DNA of 43,003 nt from Variovorax sp. KBW07 (GTDB lineage Bacteria > Pseudomonadota > Gammaproteobacteria > Burkholderiales > Burkholderiaceae_C): contig NZ_QAJK01000083.1 in assembly GCF_003852515.1 (NCBI RefSeq), positions 1-43,003 of the forward strand, given 5' to 3'. This document shows, piece after piece, positions 1 to 8,773 of the stretch; position 1 is the stretch's first letter, and every line of letters begins with the position of its first letter. The notes beneath the pieces were generated by a model. That model did not search any database and was not told the DNA's origin. It saw only the letters and a program-made list of their open reading frames with translations. Both the position numbers and the translations under genes were made by a program.

Positions 1-148
1 CGCTTCGCTCCTCCTTTATTTCGCTGCGCAGAGCACACCATCGACGTGAGCGGCTCAGAGCGGTCGTTGATCGAGCGACACAAGCGCAGCGCCCTCGTAC
101 GAATGGCATCGGGTGCTCCCCGCAGCGAAATAAAGGAGGAGCGAAGCG
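1..148. repeat. Long inverted repeat (28-bp perfect arms), REP/MITE-like
   Basis: Positions 1-28 and 121-148 are perfect reverse complements, separated by 92 bp, so the stretch can fold into a long hairpin. The arms carry CTCCTCCTTTATTTCGC and its complement. The motif GGGTGCTCCCC lies at 111-121, against the right arm, and is also the last motif of the window (42993-43003). This suggests a dispersed family. No transposase or convincing gene lies inside. The left end is cut by the window, so the full element may be longer. A REP/BIME or MITE-like non-coding repeat is inferred. Confidence 0.75.
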
Positions 149-163
149 GGGGACATTCGCGGA

Positions 164-198
164 GGGGAGTACCCGGTGTCAGTCGCACGCGCCCCGAA
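164..198 (+). repeat. Dispersed 35-bp repeat, left copy
   Basis: This 35-bp stretch, containing ACCCGGTGTCAGTCGCAC, matches the reverse complement of 42969-43003 with two mismatches. It directly follows the long inverted repeat and is probably part of the same dispersed element. It lies 50 bp before the amidase start, so it may also sit in that gene's leader. Confidence 0.8.
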
Positions 199-248
199 CA
201 AAAGCCCCCAGAACCCAAACAAACTGCAACGAACGGAGCAAACAAAAA

Positions 249-1721
249 ATGACACTCGCAATGACCTGGGAAGAATGGACAGCCCACGACGGAGTAGCGC
301 TCGCCGAACGGGTACGCAAGGGCGACGTGACGCCAACTGAACTGGCGACACAAGCAGCCGCCGGCATCGCGAAGACCAACCCGCAGACCAGCGCCATCGT
401 CGAAGTGTTCGACGACGTCGTGGCCGATCCCCTGAAGGACGGCATGAATCCCGATGGCGTATTCGCAGGCGTGCCCTACCTCATGAAAGACCTCGGCCCT
501 ACGCTCAAGGGCCGGTTGCAGGAATTCGGCTCCATGCTCATGCAAGGCCATCGCCCCGCAGCAGACAGCTTTCTTACCGGCAAGATCCGCAACGCCGGCC
601 TCAACATCGTCGGGCGCAGCACCACCCCCGAGTTCGGCGTCTGCAGCTCCGTCGAGAACGCCCTGTTCGTCACGCGCAACCCCTGGGACCTCGACTACAC
701 CACCTGCGGCTCTTCGGCCGGCACCGCCGCCGCCGTGGCCGCCGGCGTGCTGCCGCTCTCGCATGCCACCGATGGCGGCGGCTCCATCCGCATTCCGGCT
801 GGCGTCAACGGCAACATCGGGCTCAAGGTGTCGCGCGGCGTGTTCTCGTTGGCGCCGGGCTTGTCTGATTTGTCGGGGCTGGTGTCCATCCAGGGCTGCC
901 ACAGCCGCACCGTGCGTGACACGGCCGCCTTTGTCGACCATTGCCGCGGTGGCGCGCCCGGTGAGTTCATGCCCTTCTGGTCACCGGCCGAGCCCTATAG
1001 CGAACTGATCAGGCGCGACCCCGGCCGCCTGCGCATTGCGCTGTCGCACGAGTGGGGCGACTTTCGCGCGACACCGCATTTCGTGGCCGAGCTGGAGCGT
1101 GCCGGCCGCTTTCTCGAAAGCCTGGGCCACCATGTCGAATGGGCGCTGCCCGAGGTCGATTTCCAGACCGCCTTTGCCGCCCAGACCACCTGCTACATCA
1201 GCAACTTTGCCCAGGTCATCGCGGGCCACCTGGCGCGGCTGGGGCTCGAGTCGGCGCCGGCCGATCTGCTGGAGCCCATCAACATCAAGATCTGGGAAGC
1301 GGGTCTGAACACCTCGTACACCGAGCGCTCGAAGATGCAGGCGGTGTTCAACACCACCTCGCGCGCCTTTGGCGAATTCTTCCAGCAGTGGGACATCATC
1401 CTCACGCCGATCACCGCGCTGCCCACGCCCCGCGTCGGCGCCACGGAGTACCTGACGACCAGCACCAACCCTTCGGTCCACGACTGGTTCGCCAACCTGT
1501 GGCGCAACTTCGCGTACACGCCGCTGGCCAACCTGTGCGGCATGCCCGGCATCTCGCTGCCGATGGGCCGCCAGGAGAACGGCTTGCCGCTGGGCATCCA
1601 GGCGCAGGCGGCGCAGGCCAACGACGGGCTGCTGCTGCAACTGGCCGCGCAGATCGAGCGGGCGCTGGGTGGCAAATGGAATGACGGCCGGCGGCCGGGC
1701 GTGCACGTCACCGCTGCATAG
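249..1721 (+). CDS. Amidase (amidase-signature family)
   Basis: A 490-aa amidase-signature enzyme that would hydrolyse an amide bond in an unknown substrate, probably in the cytoplasm as no signal peptide is seen. The Ser-Ser-Lys triad is visible: Lys80 in YLMKDLG, Ser155 in CGSSAGT and Ser179 in GGGSIRIPAG. The spacing (75 and 24 residues) equals that known for the family. Length is normal. A GGAG lies about 10 nt before the ATG; a second in-frame ATG four codons later is a possible start. It stands alone, after a repeat element and convergent with the hydrolase gene that ends at 1811. Substrate cannot be told: the family also includes GatA-like, nylon-oligomer and indoleacetamide hydrolases. 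Confidence 0.93.
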   Translation: MTLAMTWEEWTAHDGVALAERVRKGDVTPTELATQAAAGIAKTNPQTSAIVEVFDDVVADPLKDGMNPDGVFAGVPYLMKDLGPTLKGRLQEFGSMLMQGHRPAADSFLTGKIRNAGLNIVGRSTTPEFGVCSSVENALFVTRNPWDLDYTTCGSSAGTAAAVAAGVLPLSHATDGGGSIRIPAGVNGNIGLKVSRGVFSLAPGLSDLSGLVSIQGCHSRTVRDTAAFVDHCRGGAPGEFMPFWSPAEPYSELIRRDPGRLRIALSHEWGDFRATPHFVAELERAGRFLESLGHHVEWALPEVDFQTAFAAQTTCYISNFAQVIAGHLARLGLESAPADLLEPINIKIWEAGLNTSYTERSKMQAVFNTTSRAFGEFFQQWDIILTPITALPTPRVGATEYLTTSTNPSVHDWFANLWRNFAYTPLANLCGMPGISLPMGRQENGLPLGIQAQAAQANDGLLLQLAAQIERALGGKWNDGRRPGVHVTAA

Positions 1722-1810
1722 AGCGACGGCGGCCGCGCAGCAGAGGCGGCCCGGGCAAGGCGGCCAAGGCTGCCGTCAGGGCCGTCAGGGCCGCCAGGGC
1801 CGCCAGGCGC

Positions 1811-2629
1811 TCAGAGCAGGTTGCGCAGCGCCGCCTCTATGGCGGCGGCCGTGGCCATCGGCTTTTCCATCGGAAAAAGGTGCGTGCCGTCGAGCATCGC
1901 GATGCGGCCCTTGGTCACCTGCTGCGTCATGGCCATGCCGACCTGCTTCATTTCGACCGACTGGCGCCCGCCGATGAAGGCCACCTTGCACTTGAGCGGG
2001 TGGCGGCGCAGCAGCGCGCCCAGGTTGTGGGGCAGGGTGTTGTAGATGGCCGTTTCCACATCGCGGTCGAAGCTCAGCTCTCGCCCGTCTTCACCGCCCT
2101 TGTCGCCGTCGAAGGTGCCGTGGTCGATGTAGTCGTGCAGCACCTGCTCGTCCCACTTGGCAAACGCCTTCTTGCTGCGGAAATGCTCGAACACCGCCTC
2201 GCGGTGCTCCCAGCTGTTGCGGCGCTTGCGGCTGGTGGCGCCGGGCGAAATGCTCTTCATGAGCGGCGTGCGCTTGACCACGTTGAGCGTGTTCGCGCGC
2301 CAGCCTCCGAGGATGGGCGAGTCAATCAGCACCACGCCCTTGGCCAGCGTGGGGTGCTGCGCCGCGCACATCAGGCTCAGGAATCCGCCGAGCGAATGGC
2401 CGATGAGAAACACCGGGCCGCCCGCACGGTCGGCGCGCAACCTGGCGAAGTCGGCCAACTGCTGCACCAGGTGCGGCCAGTTGTCGGTGACGGGGTACTT
2501 CGGGTCGTGCCCGAACTTCTCGATGGCATCGACCTCGAAGCCGCGGTTGCGCAGGCTGTCGAGAACGACGCGGTAGGTGCTCGCAGGGAAGCTGTTGCCG
2601 TGCGAAAAAATGACGGGCGGCATGGCCAT
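1811..2629 (-). CDS. Alpha/beta hydrolase
   Basis: A 272-aa alpha/beta-hydrolase-fold protein with no signal peptide. It opens with the HGNSFP oxyanion segment (residues 10-15). The nucleophile elbow GHSLGG places the serine at residue 79, and the likely catalytic histidine is His250 in DGTHLF; an acidic residue near 103 or 223 would complete the triad. The insert at about 120-190 is basic and probably forms the cap. ATG at 2629 is chosen because reading further upstream would run into the preceding gene; an ATG two codons later is also possible. It begins 14 bp after the Anbu peptidase gene, on the same strand, so co-transcription is likely. Substrate unknown; esterase or lipase activity is inferred from the fold only. 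Confidence 0.9.
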   Translation of the reverse strand: MAMPPVIFSHGNSFPASTYRVVLDSLRNRGFEVDAIEKFGHDPKYPVTDNWPHLVQQLADFARLRADRAGGPVFLIGHSLGGFLSLMCAAQHPTLAKGVVLIDSPILGGWRANTLNVVKRTPLMKSISPGATSRKRRNSWEHREAVFEHFRSKKAFAKWDEQVLHDYIDHGTFDGDKGGEDGRELSFDRDVETAIYNTLPHNLGALLRRHPLKCKVAFIGGRQSVEMKQVGMAMTQQVTKGRIAMLDGTHLFPMEKPMATAAAIEAALRNLL

Positions 2630-2643
2630 GGCCGAGACCGCGC

Positions 2644-3483
2644 TCAGATGAGCTTTTCGTCGGGGGTCGAGATCTTGCGCAGCGGGCTGTGCCGCGTGGC
2701 GGGCATTTTCAGCGGATGCTCGGTATGGCTGTCGTCCCACACCGGGTCTTCGATGCTGTCGAACACCTCGCGCAGCTTCTGGCCCCAACTGTTGTGCATC
2801 ATGCGGTAGTAGGGGTTGTCGGCGTCGATGCAGATCACGCGGTCGGTTTCGAGCTTGTTGGCTTCGTACACCACCAGGTCGAGCGGCAGGCCGACCGACA
2901 GGTTCGACTTCATGGTCGAGTCCATCGACACCAGCGCGCACTTGGCGGCTTCGTCGAGCGGGGTTTCGGGCGTGAGCACGCGGTCGAGCACGGGCTTGCC
3001 GTACTTCGACTCGCCGACCTGGAAATACGGCGTTTCGGTGGTGGCTTCGATGAAGTTGCCGGCCGCGTAGACCAAAAAGAGGCGCATGCCTTCGCCCTTG
3101 ACCTGCCCGCCGAAGATGAAGGACACGTTGAAGTCCAGCCCCGCGTGCTTCAGCGCCTCGGCGTCGCGGTCGTACACATGGCGCACCGCCGAGCCCAGCA
3201 CGCGCGCGGCATCGAACATGCTCTTGGCGTTCCAGATGGTGATGGGGTCGCCCTGCGTGCCGTCTTCGCGGGTTTCGCGAAGCTCTTCGATCTGCAGAAT
3301 TTCGCGCACCGACTGCGAAATGCTCAGGTTGCCCGAAGACAGCAGCACCATGACGCGATCGCCCGGCTGCTCGTAGACGATCATCTTGCGGAAGGTGCTG
3401 ATGTGGTCCACGCCCGCATTGGTGCGCGAGTCGGAGAGAAACACCAGGCCGGCGTTGAGTTTGATGCCTACGCAATAAGTCAT
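2644..3483 (-). CDS. Anbu-type proteasome-like peptidase
   Basis: A 279-aa N-terminal-nucleophile protein of the proteasome beta / HslV superfamily, matching the Anbu (ancestral beta subunit) branch known from proteobacteria and cyanobacteria. Start is placed at the ATG directly before Thr2, because removal of Met exposes Thr as nucleophile; a start five codons upstream would bury it. With Thr as residue 1, Asp17 (FLSDSR) and Lys32 (TFRKM) fall where the catalytic Asp and Lys sit in this superfamily. Known Anbu proteins assemble into rings or helical stacks. Anbu genes are usually found with ATP-grasp, alpha-E and transglutaminase-like genes; none is here. Instead it lies 28 bp after mutS and 14 bp before an alpha/beta hydrolase. 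Physiological substrate unknown. Confidence 0.9.
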   Translation of the reverse strand: MTYCVGIKLNAGLVFLSDSRTNAGVDHISTFRKMIVYEQPGDRVMVLLSSGNLSISQSVREILQIEELRETREDGTQGDPITIWNAKSMFDAARVLGSAVRHVYDRDAEALKHAGLDFNVSFIFGGQVKGEGMRLFLVYAAGNFIEATTETPYFQVGESKYGKPVLDRVLTPETPLDEAAKCALVSMDSTMKSNLSVGLPLDLVVYEANKLETDRVICIDADNPYYRMMHNSWGQKLREVFDSIEDPVWDDSHTEHPLKMPATRHSPLRKISTPDEKLI

Positions 3484-3511
3484 GAGTTCGTCTCGCATGA
3501 ATCAGGCCCGC

Positions 3512-6169
3512 TCAGGCGGCACTGCGTTCACGCGTGTTCAGTTTCTGGAGGGCATAGAGCGCGTCGAGGGCCTCGCGCGGGCTCATGGTGTCGGGGTCTA
3601 GCGCGGCCAGCGCGGATTCTACGGCGCTGGCCAGGGGCGTTTCAGCCACCGGCGGGGGCGCGAACAGGTCGACCTGCGCACGCGTCTGCGCATGCTGCGA
3701 TTCGAGCGCCTCCAGCGCCTGCCGCGCATGGTTGACCACCGCCGCCGGCATGCCGGCGAGCCGCGCCACCTGAATCCCGTAGCTCTTGCTGGCCGGGCCG
3801 GGCTGCATTTCGTGCAGGAACACGATGTCGCGGCCGGCTTCGGTCGCGCTCACGTGCATGTTCACCGCGCCGTGGTGCGTGGCCGGAAATTCCGTCAGCT
3901 CGAAGTAGTGCGTGGCGAACAGCGTGAAGGCCTTGCTGCGGTCGTGCAACTGCGCCGCGATGCCCGCCGCCAGCGCCAGCCCGTCGAAGGTGCTGGTGCC
4001 GCGGCCGATTTCGTCCATCAGCACCAGCGACTGCGCGGTGGCGCTGTGCAAGATTTGCGCGGCCTCGGTCATCTCCAGCATGAAGGTCGATTGCGCATTG
4101 GCCAGGTCGTCCGCCGCACCGATGCGGGTATGAATCGCGTCGATGGGGCCGAGCCGGCAAGCCGCAGCCGGCACGTGCGAGCCGATGGACGCCAGCAGCA
4201 CGATGATCGCCACCTGCCGCATGTAGGTCGATTTACCGCCCATGTTGGGGCCGGTAATGACCTGCATGCGCTGCTGCGGTCCCAGCTGCGTGTCGTTGGC
4301 GATGAAGCCGCCCGACGACTTTTCGGCCAGCCGCGCCTCGACCACCGGATGGCGGCCTTGCGAAATTTCGATGCACGGGTGCGACACGAAGCTCGGCGCG
4401 CGCCAGTGCAGCGTGTGCGAGCGCTCGGCCAGCGCGCACAGCGCGTCGAGCGTGGCAATGCCGCCCGCCAGTTGCGTGAGCGCGTGCACCGAGGGCTGCA
4501 GCGCATCGAGCAGCTGTTCGTACAGCCATTTTTCGCGGGCCAGCGCGCGGTCTTGCGCGCTGAGCGCCTTGTCTTCGAAGGCCTTCAGCTCGGGCGTGAT
4601 GAAGCGCTCGGCATTCTTCAGCGTCTGGCGGCGGCGGTAGTTGTCGGGGACCTTCGAGAGCGCGCTCTGCGTCACCTCGATGTAGAAGCCGTGCACGCGG
4701 TTGAACTGCACGCGCAGGTTGCTGATGCCGGTGCGCTCGCGTTCGCTGATTTCGAGCTTCAGCAGAAAGTCGTCGCAGTTGTCGCTGATGGCGCGCAGCT
4801 CGTCGAGCTCGGCATCGTGGCCGGTGGCAATCACGCCGCCGTCGCGCACCAGTGCCGAAGGGTCGGGCTTGATGGCGCTCACCAGCAGGTCGGCGCAGCC
4901 CGGTGGCGGCTCGAGCCGCTCGGCAATCTGCGCGAGGAGCGCGGCGGATGCCGGTAGCAGGGGCGCCAGTTGCTCGGCCTTGGCCAGCGCCAGGCGCAGC
5001 GCCAGCAATTCGCGCGGGCGCACCTGCCGCAGCGCGATGCGGGCGGCGATGCGCTCCACGTCGCTGGTGTTCTTCAGTTGTTCGCGCAGCGTGCGCCAGG
5101 GCGCGGCGGTGCCACCGAGCACGGTGGACTGCAGCGCGCCGATGGCTTCGAGCCGGGCCTGGGCCTCGCCGCGGTCGCGCCGGGGCGAGAGCAGCCAGCG
5201 CTTCACGAGGCGGCTGCCCATGCCCGTCATGCAGGTGTCGAGCAGCGAGAACATCGTGGGCGAGTCTTCGCCGCGCAGCGTCTGCACCAGCTCCAGGTTG
5301 CGGCGCGTGGTGGGCGGCAGCTCGATCAGGTCGCCATCGCGCTCGACCGACAGGCGCTGCACGTGTGACAGGGCCCGGCCCTGCGTGTGCTCGGCATAGC
5401 CCAGCAGCGCTGCGGCCGCGGCATGCGCGTTGGTCAGCGATTCGGCGTTCCAGGCCGCAAGGCTGTTGCTGCCCATCTGCTCGCTGAGCTTGCGTTCGCC
5501 CAGGCCGCCGTCGAACTGCCACGCGGGGCGGATCGACAGGGTGAACGGTGTGGCGGCGCGCGCGGCCTTCAGGCGCTGCTCGAAAGCGGGCGTGACTTCG
5601 GCGCTGTACAGCAGTTCGCTCGGCGCGATGCGGGCGATCCAGGTTTCGAGCGCATCGGCCGGGCATTCGGCCAGCCGAAGCTCGGCGCCCGTCACGCTGA
5701 GCCATGCCAGCCCGCAGAAATTGCGCGTGCCCGCGTGCACCGCGAGCAGCAGAGATTCGCTCTTGTCGCTGAGCAGCTCGGAATCGGTCAGCGTGCCGGG
5801 CGTGACCACCCGCATCACCTTGCGTTCGACCGGCCCCTTGCTGGCGCCGACTTCGCCCACCTGCTCGCAGATGGCGACCGATTCGCCCAGCTTGATGAGC
5901 CGCGCGAGGTAGGTGTCGACCGCGTGGAAGGGCACGCCGCACATCACCACCGGCTGGCCGGCCGACTGGCCGCGCTGGGTGAGGGTGATGTCGAGCAGGC
6001 GGGCCGCCTTTTCGGCATCGGCCCAGAACAGCTCGTAAAAATCGCCCATCCGGTAGAACAGAAGCGTGTCCGGGTGGTCGGCCTTCAGGCCCAGGTACTG
6101 CGCCATCATGGGCGTATGTGCCGCCAGCGGCGCGCCGCCGGAGCGTTGATCGGTATCGACTTTTTCCAT
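3512..6169 (-). CDS. mutS: DNA mismatch repair protein MutS
   Basis: MutS, 885 aa with the chosen start, binds base mismatches and small loops and recruits MutL in post-replicative repair. The mismatch-reading motif [11 protein letters not shown] is near residue 37-47. The Walker [10 protein letters not shown] lies at about 638-646, followed by the Walker B region [13 protein letters not shown] and the ATHYFELTE segment. The open frame continues 63 codons upstream without family resemblance; ATG at 6169 (MEKVDTDQ) gives the usual MutS length and is preferred, though no strong ribosome site is seen. It heads a minus-strand group with the Anbu peptidase and a hydrolase. The gene is a core chromosomal marker. 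Confidence 0.97.
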   Translation of the reverse strand: MEKVDTDQRSGGAPLAAHTPMMAQYLGLKADHPDTLLFYRMGDFYELFWADAEKAARLLDITLTQRGQSAGQPVVMCGVPFHAVDTYLARLIKLGESVAICEQVGEVGASKGPVERKVMRVVTPGTLTDSELLSDKSESLLLAVHAGTRNFCGLAWLSVTGAELRLAECPADALETWIARIAPSELLYSAEVTPAFEQRLKAARAATPFTLSIRPAWQFDGGLGERKLSEQMGSNSLAAWNAESLTNAHAAAAALLGYAEHTQGRALSHVQRLSVERDGDLIELPPTTRRNLELVQTLRGEDSPTMFSLLDTCMTGMGSRLVKRWLLSPRRDRGEAQARLEAIGALQSTVLGGTAAPWRTLREQLKNTSDVERIAARIALRQVRPRELLALRLALAKAEQLAPLLPASAALLAQIAERLEPPPGCADLLVSAIKPDPSALVRDGGVIATGHDAELDELRAISDNCDDFLLKLEISERERTGISNLRVQFNRVHGFYIEVTQSALSKVPDNYRRRQTLKNAERFITPELKAFEDKALSAQDRALAREKWLYEQLLDALQPSVHALTQLAGGIATLDALCALAERSHTLHWRAPSFVSHPCIEISQGRHPVVEARLAEKSSGGFIANDTQLGPQQRMQVITGPNMGGKSTYMRQVAIIVLLASIGSHVPAAACRLGPIDAIHTRIGAADDLANAQSTFMLEMTEAAQILHSATAQSLVLMDEIGRGTSTFDGLALAAGIAAQLHDRSKAFTLFATHYFELTEFPATHHGAVNMHVSATEAGRDIVFLHEMQPGPASKSYGIQVARLAGMPAAVVNHARQALEALESQHAQTRAQVDLFAPPPVAETPLASAVESALAALDPDTMSPREALDALYALQKLNTRERSAA

Positions 6170-6671
6170 CAAGTCATTGATCTCGTTGAAGAAACCGACA
6201 GGGCGGTCATGTGTTCTGTGTTCATCGGCACTTCTCAAGATGTCAGTTCGCGCCGCTCGATGTTTCCGGGCGCAAAGCCTGCGGCGCGAGGGCGGGCGCA
6301 CATTATGAAGTTCGTTCTGCCCGGTCGCCCGAAGCGTGGGGCACGCGGCTTGCGCCAAGCCGGCGTTGAGGGCGTTTGACTGCCTGATTTCTTAGCCGGG
6401 TTGGTCTGGCGCCGATGCCCTTGTTGTGCAATATCAGAGAAATCGTGAAATAAGTCTCGAACTTATTAGGCTCCCGGTGCTCCGCGTCCCCAACCTTGGA
6501 GGCAAGGGTGTTCCCGGTAACACGTACATTATTTAAAAGTAATCAAAGGTTCCAGCCTGATGAATTGCTTTCTATCGGCGCATGCTCCTGGTTTTCTCGA
6601 AATGAATGTCAGGCACTGCGACACCTTTTGAAATTTCTTCCCAAAAAAGATAAATCCTGGGATTTTGAAAT

Positions 6672-7436
6672 ATGCCAATACTCGCTGTCGTGGAAAGCAA
6701 TGAAGCCCGAAAGAATTCATTGCGCAGTAATCTGGATTCGCTGGGCTACGCTTCTGTCGGATTCGAGCGCCTGTCGGATTTTTCGCAGGCCATGGAACGC
6801 AATCAGTGCTTCGACCTGTTGATTCATTCCGTGGATGACAATGAAATACGCAGTCCAAGCGTTACCTGGTCGAGTACGAAAATACCCACGTTGTTCCTGA
6901 TGAACGACAAGTGCTGGGGTCTTTTGCCATCGCTGAAAGACTTTGGGCAGGAAGAAAAAATAGACTGCCTGCACTCGTCGTTCAACATCAAGGAGCTGGA
7001 GTACAGGGTCGGTGCCTTGATTGTCCAGACCTCGTCGTCCCTCGAAATGGATGCGGACCTGATTGATTTTCAGCGCGGCGCCTATCGGATCGAGACAAAG
7101 AAAAGAGTGATCCGGCTCAACGGGCAGGAAATCCTGCTGAAGCCTCGCGAATTCGACGTCGCATTGCTCCTGTTTCACAACGCCGGCCGAGTCTTGACCC
7201 GGGACAAGATATGGAGAAGCATCGTCGGCAGGGATCTGGCCAAAGGCTCCCGGTCGCTGGACGTGTGCATCTGCAATCTGCGAAAGAAGCTGAAGATCGG
7301 CATTGAAAACGGCGTGACCTTGCGCATGATCTACGGCGAGGGGTATCAGCTCATTACCGAAAGCACGCCCGATGTTCCGGCCATGAATTTCATGCCTCAA
7401 GCGCATGCCGCGCATCTGGATGTCCTGACCGCCTGA
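6672..7436 (+). CDS. Winged-helix regulator with degenerate receiver (OmpR/PhoB type)
   Basis: A 254-aa protein with an N-terminal receiver-like domain (about 1-118) and a C-terminal OmpR/PhoB-type winged helix (about 128-228; motifs LKPREFDVALLLF, RVLTRDKIW, and YGEGYQL at the end). The phospho-acceptor site reads FDLLIHSVDD, with Ser53 where Asp is expected. The conserved Lys-Pro pair is replaced by Ser102-Ser103, and the usual Thr/Ser at the end of strand 4 is Met77. So control by phosphorylation is unlikely and another input is inferred. No histidine kinase is adjacent. The gene and about 250 bp upstream are clearly less GC-rich than the neighbours. It converges on a LuxR-type gene 20 bp away. 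Target genes unknown. Confidence 0.88.
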   Translation: MPILAVVESNEARKNSLRSNLDSLGYASVGFERLSDFSQAMERNQCFDLLIHSVDDNEIRSPSVTWSSTKIPTLFLMNDKCWGLLPSLKDFGQEEKIDCLHSSFNIKELEYRVGALIVQTSSSLEMDADLIDFQRGAYRIETKKRVIRLNGQEILLKPREFDVALLLFHNAGRVLTRDKIWRSIVGRDLAKGSRSLDVCICNLRKKLKIGIENGVTLRMIYGEGYQLITESTPDVPAMNFMPQAHAAHLDVLTA

Positions 7437-7456
7437 CGGCTTCGAAACGCGCCTCG

Positions 7457-8536
7457 CTACAGGGCGGACACCAACCGCATGAGCTCGAAGAATCGGGTGG
7501 AATTGGTCTTGAAGAAGACTCTCTTTATCTGCGAGCGAATCGTTCCGACTGAAACCTCCCTGGCATCGGCGCACTGTTGGGGTGTAAGGCCCTGCTCGCA
7601 CAGCAGCATGCACACCTCGGCTTCTGCTTCCGTAAGGCCGTAGATCAGGCACAGCCGGCGCTGCCGTTCCGCCGCGGAACGCAAGCCCGGCGCCATCATC
7701 AATATCAGCGGTCGCTGCTTGTCCGATGCCAGGTGCGTTTGCGCCGGAACGGGGCTCAGGCTCAGGATCAATTCCCTGGGCAGGCCGGGGATGATCACCA
7801 GCCCCACCTTGCAGGCGGCCTGCCACTGAACTGCGTTGGTGTAGCCGGCCACCACGAAATACCCGTGCACGAAGTTCAGCCGCGGCTCTCGCTTCATGAG
7901 GGCCAGGCCGGCCGCGTTGGCGCGTACCAGGCGGCGCTGATCGTCCAGCAGGAAAGCGGGCGCACTCAGCGCATCGAACGTCGCTTCTCCCTGCGCGATT
8001 TTTCCCTGCAATTCATCGAAACTCGTTCGCATGCGAAGTGCCCGCGCAAGGTGCGCGCGGATGCTTTGAACGTCGCTGCGGAACGATCCGCCGTCTTTGC
8101 GCGCGCCATCGCCGATCAGGCTCAGGAAATGGCTGACATCGGGCGTTCGGTGAACAAAGGTTCCTTCCCAGTGGCTGGCGCGGCGCGGAACAAGAAACTC
8201 CTGGTGAATCACGCTGCGGGCCCGCCACTCGGGTGCGTTCTGTTCCCGGTCGTCATACCAGCGGCCTGCGGCCCAGTTCCTGACGACAGGGACCGAAGGA
8301 TCGTGGAGATGGAACTCGCGGTTGTAGCCGTCCGTCAGTTCGGCGGCCCACGCATCGTCGTCGCTCGAGCCGCTTGCGTATTCGGTGTGGCCCTCACCGT
8401 TCATTGTGAGGAGACCGACCAGCCGGGAACCGGTGGCCAGGCGAATGCCCTTCAGAACGGGATCCCAGGATTGCTCGCCAAGACCGGTGGCGTAGATGTC
8501 TTCGATAAGGGCGGGGATGTCTGCGTCCGGTTCCAT
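7457..8536 (-). CDS. LuxR-family transcriptional regulator
   Basis: A 359-aa regulator. The C-terminal 65 residues form a LuxR/NarL-type HTH: YGLTEAEAEVCMLLCEQGLT, then a recognition helix around VSVGTIRSQIKRVFFKTN and a final dimer helix. A PAS-like segment at about 185-235 (DALSAPAFLLDDQRRLVRAN) could bind a small ligand; the first 170 residues have no feature I recognise. No receiver domain and no acyl-homoserine-lactone binding motif were seen. It converges with the degenerate-receiver regulator 20 bp away, so the two may be an accessory pair, but co-function is only suggested. Start at the first ATG of the frame. Confidence 0.9.
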   Translation of the reverse strand: MEPDADIPALIEDIYATGLGEQSWDPVLKGIRLATGSRLVGLLTMNGEGHTEYASGSSDDDAWAAELTDGYNREFHLHDPSVPVVRNWAAGRWYDDREQNAPEWRARSVIHQEFLVPRRASHWEGTFVHRTPDVSHFLSLIGDGARKDGGSFRSDVQSIRAHLARALRMRTSFDELQGKIAQGEATFDALSAPAFLLDDQRRLVRANAAGLALMKREPRLNFVHGYFVVAGYTNAVQWQAACKVGLVIIPGLPRELILSLSPVPAQTHLASDKQRPLILMMAPGLRSAAERQRRLCLIYGLTEAEAEVCMLLCEQGLTPQQCADAREVSVGTIRSQIKRVFFKTNSTRFFELMRLVSAL

Positions 8537-8773
8537 CTGGAAAATCCCCGTTCAAGAATGCTTGTATTTCCCCTTCCAAATTGAAGTTCCATTCAATCTG
8601 GTGGGCGAATGCTACTCGCAAGACGGCCCCGGATGTTGTTTGTCTTCGCGGCCAATTGAAGCCGCTAATTGAAACCACAAAATCGAAACTGCGAAGGGCC
8701 GCCCGTCGCGACCCGGCATCCCGGCATGGCACCATCGCAGGTCCAGACCCATGAATAATTTTGCGGAGTACCA

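Noticed and set aside
981-1706. 241-codon minus-strand frame opposite the amidase
   Set aside because: Amidase motifs are intact on the other strand; this frame has shadow composition.
1811-3475. A single 554-codon minus-strand frame across the Anbu and hydrolase genes
   Set aside because: Its first half is the out-of-frame shadow of the Anbu gene, low in complexity and rich in Arg/His; only the hydrolase part from 2629 is real.
6496-6822. 108-codon frame before the degenerate-receiver gene
   Set aside because: Overlaps the start of the regulator in another frame and has no coding character.
8537-8773. Magnesium riboswitch upstream of corA
   Set aside because: No conserved hairpin set or terminator-like structure was found in the leader, and corA in this group is not known to need one.
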